From positions 1 to 6,135 of the forward strand of contig JAOZGV010000025.1 of NCBI GenBank assembly GCA_026015225.1: a stretch of DNA of 6,135 nucleotides, given 5' to 3'. The translations under genes and the position numbers were made by a program. Below, in pieces: positions 1 to 4,611 of the stretch. The DNA comes from Candidatus Bathyarchaeota archaeon. GTDB lineage: Archaea; Thermoproteota; Bathyarchaeia; 40CM-2-53-6; RBG-13-38-9. The notes beneath the pieces are model-generated. The model had not been told where the DNA came from. It saw only the letters and a list, made by a program, of their open reading frames with translations, and made no database searches. Within the stretch, counting starts at the first letter, position 1, and each line of letters opens with the position of its first letter.

Positions 1-184
1 TAAATCGGGGTCTCGGATAGACTCTGGTATGCTCGTATTCACTAAGACCCTTCATAACTGCACCAGCCCAGCCTGAATCGATACCCTTCTTAATATTTTT
101 TGCAGTTTTCGTAGGAGTGGCTGAAGAAAGTATGAAAGGATTTCTGAAATTCAATCCACATATTTCTACTGATAAATCTGACAT
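1..184 (-). CDS. Dihydroorotate/dihydropyrimidine dehydrogenase family protein (PreA-like), N-terminal fragment
   Basis: The reverse strand from an ATG at 184-182 reads MSDLSVEICGLNFRNPF, then ILSSATPTKTAKNIKKG and GWAGAVMKGLSEYEHTR, ending in YPRPRF at the window edge. This is the characteristic opening of the FMN-binding TIM-barrel family that includes class 1 dihydroorotate dehydrogenase and the PreA subunit of NAD-dependent dihydropyrimidine dehydrogenase: a short strand, an N-P-F/I-S-S-A segment that lines the flavin site, then helix and G-W-A/G-G-A-V. The PRPRF segment fits PreA-like members better than classical pyrimidine-biosynthesis enzymes. Only about 61 residues are present, so catalytic residues and any C-terminal ferredoxin domain lie outside the window. 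The start is firm because an in-frame TAA sits at 190-188 and no other start codon lies between. It is cytosolic by family. The gene is divergent from the winged-helix protein, which is a natural candidate regulator. Family assignment is confident; the exact substrate (dihydroorotate, uracil/thymine or other) is not. Confidence 0.85.
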   Translation of the reverse strand, partial: MSDLSVEICGLNFRNPFILSSATPTKTAKNIKKGIDSGWAGAVMKGLSEYEHTRVYPRPRF

Positions 185-208
185 AAATTAATTTAAAATC
201 AATTATGA

Positions 209-221
209 AATAAGTCTTATT
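209..221. promoter_or_regulatory. Perfect 6-1-6 palindrome, candidate operator
   Basis: AATAAG-T-CTTATT is a perfect inverted repeat with a one-base centre. It lies 25 to 37 bases upstream of the ATG of the PreA-like gene, the place where the archaeal core promoter (box A/BRE) of a short-leader or leaderless transcript would sit. A dimeric winged-helix protein bound here would be expected to block transcription of that gene. The symmetry is directly visible; the operator role is inferred, and an AT-rich palindrome of this size can arise by chance. Confidence 0.4.
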
Positions 222-242
222 GTATTAGATTCTCTCTATTTT

Positions 243-254
243 AGCGCGCGCGCT
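243..254. repeat. Alternating G/C perfect palindrome (AGCGCGCGCGCT)
   Basis: A 12-base perfect palindrome made of five GC dinucleotide steps flanked by A and T. It stands out sharply in intergenic DNA that is otherwise almost entirely A and T. With flanks it reads TTA-GCGCGCGCGC-TGA, nearly symmetric. It lies between the two divergent starts. It could be a protein-binding site or a local DNA-structure element, since alternating purine/pyrimidine GC can adopt Z-form. Its presence is certain; its function is unknown. Confidence 0.5.
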
Positions 255-318
255 GAATTAAAAATTACTAAGCATTCACTGAATATCAAAATAGCAGTCA
301 TATTAATTTTTAAACTCC

Positions 319-328
319 TTTTAATATT
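319..328 (+). promoter_or_regulatory. Candidate box A (TATA) for the winged-helix gene
   Basis: TTTTAATATT is centred about 28 bases upstream of the ATG at 352, the usual box A to start distance in archaea. Transcription would then begin at or next to the ATG, giving a leaderless message, which agrees with the lack of any SD-like purine run before the start. An alternative box, TTTTTAAA at 307-314, would give a leader of about 15 bases. Confidence 0.45.
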
Positions 329-351
329 TTGTAGAATATAGTGATTCCCAA

Positions 352-1380
352 ATGCCAAGACGCGGTCCTTTTGTTGATATTGAGAAGAAGGATAACCAGA
401 TTCTTAATCATTTAAAATTGAATGAAGGTATCGGATTTAATCAATTATGGAGAAAGCTAAAGAAAGACGGAATTGGCATGAGTTATTCAACATTATCCAA
501 AGTTCTCAAAAGATTAAAAGATGGAGAATATGTAGATATTGATGTGAAGACGACAGTCCAAAAAATTCCAAGACATTATTATTATAAGACTAAATCAGGT
601 CGAGTATACGAACAGTATTTAGGTGACAAAATTAGGTCATCTTCATTTCCAGCTAAAAAAATTATTAAAGCTCATAAAAGTAATTTAAAATTAAATCAAG
701 TTATAATCGGAGAAATGCCATATACTTGCGAAATTGAGTTATCATCGTATGATCTTACTCATGAAAAAGAGGAAGAAATCTCAAAACTGATCGAGACATT
801 TAGTGATATTTTGATTCCAAATATCGCCGAATCATTAAATAAGGCTTATTCTGGTTCTCTATCTTTATTAACAAAAGGTTCGATAGAGGATAGCAAGAAT
901 TACTTAAAGAAAGCACTTTCCTTCAATCTCCGTTTATCAATCATATTCGATGGATATAATATAACAATTAATAAAAATTGGCAGGATAAACTTGAAAAAG
1001 AATTAGCAGATCTCTATTCAGCCAGAGCAATATTTGATCCAACTGAAATAGAATTATTATACTGCTGGCTAAATGGAATATTAGGTCAAATATTATATCC
1101 AAATAATTTCGATTATGATTTAACTGATCTAGATGGATGGGCTAAGCTAATAACTAATTTTTCAAATGAATGGAGAAAAGAAAGAGATATTCCATCATTA
1201 GATGAGGAAAAAGTAAAAGAATTTCTTAAAGAACAGATGAGAAAAGGACTTATCTCTTTTGAACCAGCTCAACTTAACACAAATATTCTACAATTTCATC
1301 GGAAATTTCCTGAAATGAGCGTTGACGAGTCTTACTCATTTCTTTTAGGTCTAATATCTAGTCTAAAATCTATGACTTAA
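352..1380 (+). CDS. Winged-helix DNA-binding protein with a large uncharacterised helical C-terminal domain
   Basis: The 342-residue protein begins with a basic MPRRG and then a winged helix-turn-helix at about residues 12-90. Helix 1 is around DNQILNHL, helix 2 around GFNQLWRKLKK, and the recognition helix around SYSTLSKVLKRL. The wing includes DIDVKTTVQ and the YYY near residue 77, followed by the TKSGRVYEQYL helix common in PadR/MarR-like regulators. Residues about 110-342 are acidic and mostly helical, with no cysteine cluster, Walker motif or membrane segment; I do not recognise a family. The domain contains a tryptophan-rich stretch near residues 225-275 and a helical tail ending in SLKSMT. 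It is probably a cytosolic transcription regulator, with the C-terminal part serving for dimerisation or ligand sensing (inference). The ATG at 352 is chosen because a stop lies in frame at 322-324 with no other ATG, GTG or TTG between. The gene is divergent from the PreA-like gene, whose promoter is the most obvious target. DNA binding is likely; the regulated pathway is a guess. Confidence 0.8.
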   Translation: MPRRGPFVDIEKKDNQILNHLKLNEGIGFNQLWRKLKKDGIGMSYSTLSKVLKRLKDGEYVDIDVKTTVQKIPRHYYYKTKSGRVYEQYLGDKIRSSSFPAKKIIKAHKSNLKLNQVIIGEMPYTCEIELSSYDLTHEKEEEISKLIETFSDILIPNIAESLNKAYSGSLSLLTKGSIEDSKNYLKKALSFNLRLSIIFDGYNITINKNWQDKLEKELADLYSARAIFDPTEIELLYCWLNGILGQILYPNNFDYDLTDLDGWAKLITNFSNEWRKERDIPSLDEEKVKEFLKEQMRKGLISFEPAQLNTNILQFHRKFPEMSVDESYSFLLGLISSLKSMT

Positions 1381-1395
1381 AATTTAAGTTAAATT
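1381..1395. repeat. AT-only inverted repeat after the winged-helix stop codon
   Basis: AATTTAA-G-TTAAATT is a perfect 7-1-7 inverted repeat directly after the TAA of the winged-helix gene, in the 50-base gap between two convergent genes. It is all A/T apart from the central G and has no room for a loop, so an RNA hairpin would be weak. It may contribute to transcription termination in either direction, but no strong T run follows. It could be chance in such AT-rich DNA. Confidence 0.25.
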
Positions 1396-1430
1396 ATACT
1401 CATAATTTCAATTTTATAAATTAGGTTAAT

Positions 1431-2594
1431 TTAATGCAATATATTCCTATTACAGAATTCATAGATTCTATTTAATCCTTCTTCAATATCTTCAATTGAT
1501 ATCGCATAACTTAAACGTAAATTTTCATCTATACCAAACGCTATTCCAGGAACTAAAGCCACATGCAATTCTTTAAGAATTTTTTTTGCAAAATCCATCG
1601 ATTTCATTTTAACGCCAACAATCTTTGGAAATACGTAGAATGCCCCCTCTGGTACATTACAATCAAGCTCAGAAATTTCCTTGAACCTTTTTAAAATATA
1701 CTTTCTTCTTTTATCAAATGAGTCAATCATTTTACGAACTGAATTCTGAGAACCTAATAGGGCTTCGAGTGCTGCTTTTTGGGCAATACTATTTGGATTG
1801 CTAGTGACATGGCTTTGAAAAGAATTGATGGCCTTAATTATTTCAATAGGTCCTGCTGTATATCCAACTCTCCATCCAGTCATTGAATAGGTTTTCGAAA
1901 ATGAATTTGAAATTATTGTTCTATTATATACATCTTGATTTAAAGAAGCTATGCTCGCGTGTTTCTTTCCATCATAAATGAATGACTCATAAACTTCATC
2001 CGAAATTATCCATAAATCCTTCTCAAGAATAATTTCAGAAATTTTCCTTAACTCTTCTTCTTCACATATTGTCCCGGCTGGGTTTGATGGAGAATTTAGT
2101 ATGAGGAGCCTACTACGGTCAGTAATTTTTTCCTTTAGTAATTCAGCATGTATTTTATATTGACTGTCTGTAGGTACAAGGATGGGTTTTCCTCCAGCTA
2201 ATTTTATTTGTTCGAGGTAACTGACCCAGTAAGGTACGGGTAGTAGAACTTCATCTCCAGGATTAAGAATTACTTGCATAATATTGAATAAACTGTGCTT
2301 TCCACCACATGAAATAGAGATCTGATCGGGATCGTAATCTAAACCATTAAATGATTTTAACTTCTTTACCAAAGCCTCTCTTAGCTCAGGAATGCCTGAT
2401 GCTGGAGTGTAATAGGTAAAGTCCTCATTAATTGCCTTTATTGCGGCTTCTTTTATATTCTCTGGAGTGGGGAAATCAGGTTCCCCAACGCTAAAATTTA
2501 TTACATGAATTCCATTTTTGCGCATGTTTTTAGCTTTTGCATCAATAGCTAGAGTGGGGCTTGCTTCAATTTTGCTTGCTCTATTTGAGATCAT
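1431..2594 (-). CDS. Pyridoxal-phosphate aminotransferase, class I, aspartate aminotransferase type Ib
   Basis: This cytosolic fold-type I enzyme probably transfers the amino group between aspartate (or a related amino acid) and 2-oxoglutarate. Counting from the preferred start, visible motifs are VGEPDFPTP (about 36-44), the YYTPASG substrate loop (61-67), GGKHSLFN (97-104), PYWVSY (121-126), and NSPSNPAG with the cofactor-binding Asn (171). Then come SDEVYE with the Asp that pairs with the pyridine nitrogen (199), SFSKTYSMTGWRVGY with the Schiff-base Lys (234), and NLRLSYA with the Arg (360) that binds the substrate carboxylate. The Lys in GGK corresponds to one used by Thermus-type aspartate aminotransferases to hold acidic side chains, which supports aspartate specificity. 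The frame stays open upstream to an ATG at 2633, giving 400 residues, but the extra MVLRSSYRFCRLS is unlike the family. A TATATA box overlaps that ATG, so transcription should start near 2605-2612. I therefore prefer the ATG at 2594 (387 residues), which begins MISNRASKIEASPTLAI in line with relatives. It converges with the winged-helix gene. Fold and chemistry are very secure; the exact substrate is less so. Confidence 0.9.
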   Translation of the reverse strand: MISNRASKIEASPTLAIDAKAKNMRKNGIHVINFSVGEPDFPTPENIKEAAIKAINEDFTYYTPASGIPELREALVKKLKSFNGLDYDPDQISISCGGKHSLFNIMQVILNPGDEVLLPVPYWVSYLEQIKLAGGKPILVPTDSQYKIHAELLKEKITDRSRLLILNSPSNPAGTICEEEELRKISEIILEKDLWIISDEVYESFIYDGKKHASIASLNQDVYNRTIISNSFSKTYSMTGWRVGYTAGPIEIIKAINSFQSHVTSNPNSIAQKAALEALLGSQNSVRKMIDSFDKRRKYILKRFKEISELDCNVPEGAFYVFPKIVGVKMKSMDFAKKILKELHVALVPGIAFGIDENLRLSYAISIEDIEEGLNRIYEFCNRNILH

Positions 2595-2707
2595 ACTTAA
2601 TCTACAAAACCTATAACTTGATCTAAGAACCATATATAACTAACTTTTTTTAATAATCTGAAAGTCCCAGTTAACAATTCTATAAGCATTTTATGTTGGC
2701 GGAAAAT
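2595..2707. promoter_or_regulatory. Compact divergent promoter for the aminotransferase and URO-D-fold genes
   Basis: On the minus strand GTTATATAT (2632-2640) is a strong box A candidate for the aminotransferase. Its start site would fall about 25 bases downstream, near 2605-2612, just before the ATG at 2594. On the plus strand there are two candidates. TTTAATAA (2649-2656) would place transcription start near 2680. TATAAG (2681-2686) is centred 24 bases before the ATG at 2708 and would give a leaderless message. The two opposed boxes lie within 60 bases of each other, so the two genes may compete for or share factor binding. Confidence 0.45.
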
Positions 2708-3832
2708 ATGAATCGTAGGGAAAGAGTGCTAAAAGCAATTAATTTTGAAGAGCCTGATACAGTTCCTATTGGTGAACTGGCAATAGATCTGAGCTTAATG
2801 GAAAAAATACTTGGAGTGAGACATGAAATAACTTATTCATCTCAATCTGCTTTAGTACCTAATAGAGAAAACGAGAAGGCGCTACTAGACACATTTTATA
2901 AGACTTACAAAGCTATTGGTTTTGATATAATACATTGCATATCCATATCTTTACCCGATGGTTATGAACAAAAAAAATTACCAAATGGACAAATTATCGA
3001 TGAGATAGGAAGAACATATTCCTATGACAAAGTTACAAAAACTCATACCGTAGCTGGAACTGTGTTTGAAACTGAAGAAAATGTAAATCAATTCTTAGAG
3101 GAAGAGTTCCCTGATCCACTAGCTTCTGGCAGGGATTATGGCTTAAGATATTTAAAAAAAATCAATAAAGGAGAGATGGCTCTAGGTATTCACATTAGAG
3201 AACCATTTGCTCAAGTCTGGGAAGCCCTTACCCCAATAAAATTCGTATATTGGATGTACAAGAATCCCTCCATAATTCAAAACTTCATTGACAAAATGAC
3301 TGAGTTTAATATCGCGTTGATAGGAATTTTAGCTGAAAACGATCTTGATGTAATAATGCTGGGAGGGGATTTCTGTGATGAAAAAGGACCAATGTTGCCT
3401 CCGAAAAATTTCAAAAGTCTAGGTATATATGATGGAATGCGAAAACAAGTTGAAGCAGCCCACAAATTTGGAATAAAATTTATCAAGCATACCGATGGTT
3501 TTGTAAATCCATTATTAGAAGATCTTGTTGAAATTGCTAAGATAGACGGAATTCACTCATTGGATCCCAGTGCTGGTGTTGAAATTGGTCAAATTAAGAA
3601 GATGTATGGTGACAGACTTATTCTTTATGGGAATATCTCAGTAGACAATTTAGCAACAAAAACTATCAAAGAAATAGAGGAAGAAACTATGAACGTAATT
3701 AAAGTCGCATCACCGGGAGGAGGACATATCCTTTCATCAAGCAACTCATGGTATGGTGGGGGCAAACTTGAGAATTATCTTGCTATGGTAAAAGCCGGAA
3801 GAAAGTATGGAAAATACCCTATCTCAGTTTAA
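2708..3832 (+). CDS. Uroporphyrinogen-decarboxylase (URO-D) fold protein of unknown substrate
   Basis: The 374-residue protein is a TIM-barrel member of the URO-D superfamily, which includes HemE and corrinoid-dependent methyltransferases such as MtaA/CmuA. It opens with MNRRERVLKAINFEEPDTVP, the usual first helix and loop of the family. Further motifs, numbered from this start, are GGDFCDEKGPMLPP (219-232), KHTDGFVNPLLEDL (260-273), HSLDPSAG (283-290), LYGNIS (306-311) and PGGGHILSSSNS (336-347). HTDG occupies the place where MtaA-type methyltransferases carry the His-x-Cys zinc motif, so the Cys ligand is absent and a classical zinc thiol methyltransferase role is doubtful. The sequence is also unlike true HemE, and no haem gene is nearby. 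The ATG at 2693 would add five residues (MLAEN). I prefer 2708 because relatives start there, a GGCGG precedes it by a few bases, and TATAAG lies 24 bases upstream. It stands alone, divergent from the aminotransferase and convergent with the membrane protein. Superfamily is certain; the reaction is unknown. Confidence 0.85.
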   Translation: MNRRERVLKAINFEEPDTVPIGELAIDLSLMEKILGVRHEITYSSQSALVPNRENEKALLDTFYKTYKAIGFDIIHCISISLPDGYEQKKLPNGQIIDEIGRTYSYDKVTKTHTVAGTVFETEENVNQFLEEEFPDPLASGRDYGLRYLKKINKGEMALGIHIREPFAQVWEALTPIKFVYWMYKNPSIIQNFIDKMTEFNIALIGILAENDLDVIMLGGDFCDEKGPMLPPKNFKSLGIYDGMRKQVEAAHKFGIKFIKHTDGFVNPLLEDLVEIAKIDGIHSLDPSAGVEIGQIKKMYGDRLILYGNISVDNLATKTIKEIEEETMNVIKVASPGGGHILSSSNSWYGGGKLENYLAMVKAGRKYGKYPISV

Positions 3833-3842
3833 AAGTAATGAT

Positions 3843-3848
3843 AAAAAA
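3843..3848 (-). terminator. T-run terminator of the YqaA-like gene
   Basis: Read on the minus strand, TTTTTT follows the TGA of the membrane-protein gene by two bases. Archaeal polymerase terminates at such oligo-T tracts without needing a hairpin. The gap to the convergent URO-D-fold stop codon is only 18 bases, so an efficient stop here would limit read-through into that gene's antisense strand. Confidence 0.45.
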
Positions 3849-3850
3849 GA

Positions 3851-4423
3851 TCAACCAAATTTCTTTACAAAAAAAATGACAGTAATAATGATTCCGGTAA
3901 AAAATAATACCCAAAATTGAAATGAATCTTGAATGTAATTTAGAATAGCTTCTCCATAAACCATTAAAATAAAGGACACAGAAAGAAATCTGGCAGCTCT
4001 TCCTATTGCAGATGCAAGAATGAATTTATAAAGACTTTTGTATCTCAATGCTCCCGAAGTTATTGTAAAGACTTTAAAGGGAATCGGAGTAAACGCTGCC
4101 AATCCAATGGCCCACGCTCCATATTTGTTATAATAATATTCAGCTTTATCGACCAAACTTTGTTTAGTAATTTTCATTAGTAAATATCTTCCCCCTTTCA
4201 ATCCTATCCAATATCCTATTAATGCACCAAGCACGGAAGCTATTGTAGTTATTATGCCAAAAAAAATAGCAGAATTTGGGTAAAGAATGCAAAGTGGAAT
4301 TAAAAGAACTTCGGGGGGAATTGGTGAAATGAATGCTTCTAACATCGATATAATAAATAATCCAATAGGTGAAAGAAAAAATTCATAATTGCTCGACAGG
4401 TCATCAAAGAAATCTTGAAACAA
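3851..4423 (-). CDS. YqaA/DedA-like (VTT/SNARE-associated domain) membrane protein
   Basis: The 190-residue protein is integral to the cytoplasmic membrane, with hydrophobic segments at about residues 15-33, 38-74, 103-125, 134-156 and 168-187. Family motifs are EAFISPIPPEVLLIPL (29-44; the Pro-Pro-Glu of a re-entrant loop), GALIGYWIGLKGGRYLL (66-82), FTPIPFKVFTITSGAL (111-126; the second re-entrant loop) and IGRAARF (140-146). These are typical of the small YqaA branch (COG1238 type) of the DedA/VTT superfamily. Some superfamily members move lipids or lipid carriers across membranes, and others are linked to membrane potential or metal tolerance; the substrate of YqaA proteins is not established. 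The start is a TTG at 4423-4421. An in-frame TAA lies directly upstream at 4426-4424, and the first internal ATG (codon 27) would delete the first membrane segment. An AAAGG lies 8 bases before the TTG as a weak ribosome site. It is divergent from citramalate synthase and has no operon partner. Confidence 0.85.
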   Translation of the reverse strand: MFQDFFDDLSSNYEFFLSPIGLFIISMLEAFISPIPPEVLLIPLCILYPNSAIFFGIITTIASVLGALIGYWIGLKGGRYLLMKITKQSLVDKAEYYYNKYGAWAIGLAAFTPIPFKVFTITSGALRYKSLYKFILASAIGRAARFLSVSFILMVYGEAILNYIQDSFQFWVLFFTGIIITVIFFVKKFG

Positions 4424-4573
4424 TTAAAAAACCTTTAAATCAACTGAACTATTACCACATTAAATATTGATCTAAATTAAAATCTTATCTAATCTTTATC
4501 TTGCACTCTTAGATCTTTCACTATTGATTTATTTGGAAATATTTTTAAATCACCAGAAATATTTAACCCTAGA

Positions 4574-4593
4574 CCTTCAATCTAAGTTGGAGG
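4574..4593 (+). promoter_or_regulatory. Candidate leader hairpin that pairs with the ribosome binding site
   Basis: CCTTCAA (4574-4580) can pair with TTGGAGG (4587-4593) across a six-base loop, TCTAAG. This forms seven pairs, one of them G-U. The right arm contains the GGAGG of the SD-like sequence, so the fold would hide it from the ribosome. If transcription starts near 4570, as the box A at 4541-4550 predicts, the hairpin would form the extreme 5' end of the message. If the second box (4559-4566) is used, the left arm would not be transcribed. Pairing is read directly; the regulatory role is inferred. Confidence 0.35.
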
Positions 4594-4594
4594 G
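4589..4594 (+). promoter_or_regulatory. Shine-Dalgarno-like GGAGGG upstream of citramalate synthase
   Basis: GGAGGG is the only strong SD-like sequence next to a gene start in the window. It lies 17 bases before the ATG at 4612, 11 before an in-frame GTG at 4606, and 7 before an out-of-frame TTG at 4602. The ideal distance is about 5 to 10 bases, so the sequence argues mildly for the GTG start or for a short upstream reading frame. Confidence 0.5.
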
Positions 4595-4611
4595 AACAAT
4601 TTTGGGTGACT

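Larger units (their letters stand above)
185..351. promoter_or_regulatory. Divergent intergenic region between PreA-like gene and winged-helix regulator
   Basis: These 167 bases separate two divergent start codons and so must hold both promoters. They contain a 13-base palindrome at 209-221, an alternating G/C palindrome at 243-254, and an AT-rich 10-base inverted repeat (258-267 with 304-313). They also contain a box A candidate for the plus-strand gene near 319-328. No open reading frame or stable RNA is apparent. The arrangement is typical of an autoregulated regulator with a divergent target, which is inference from layout. Confidence 0.6.
4424..4611. promoter_or_regulatory. Divergent intergenic region with the citramalate synthase promoter and leader
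   Basis: These 188 bases lie between two divergent starts. For the plus strand, ATTTTTAAAT (4541-4550) is a good box A match, placing transcription start near 4570. A second similar motif, ATATTTAA (4559-4566), would place it near 4588. GAAATATTT occurs at 4536-4544 and again at 4556-4564, exactly 20 bases apart. Further upstream AATCTT is repeated at 4481-4486 and 4491-4496, with TATCTT following. For the minus strand TATTTAATG (4458-4466) is a possible box A. No gene of more than a few codons is present. Confidence 0.45.

Noticed and set aside
1381..1430. Strong intrinsic terminator between the convergent winged-helix and aminotransferase genes
   Set aside because: Only a loop-less AT inverted repeat is present, and no T run longer than four bases occurs on either strand, so a confident terminator call is not supported.
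3277..3486. 69-residue open frame on the minus strand
   Set aside because: It lies wholly inside and antisense to the URO-D-fold gene, which has clear family motifs throughout. The antisense peptide has no recognisable features.
2708..3832. Annotation as haem-pathway uroporphyrinogen decarboxylase (HemE)
   Set aside because: The fold matches, but the motifs (HTDG, LDPSAG, GGGHILSSSNS) are those of the divergent URO-D paralogues and no haem gene is adjacent.
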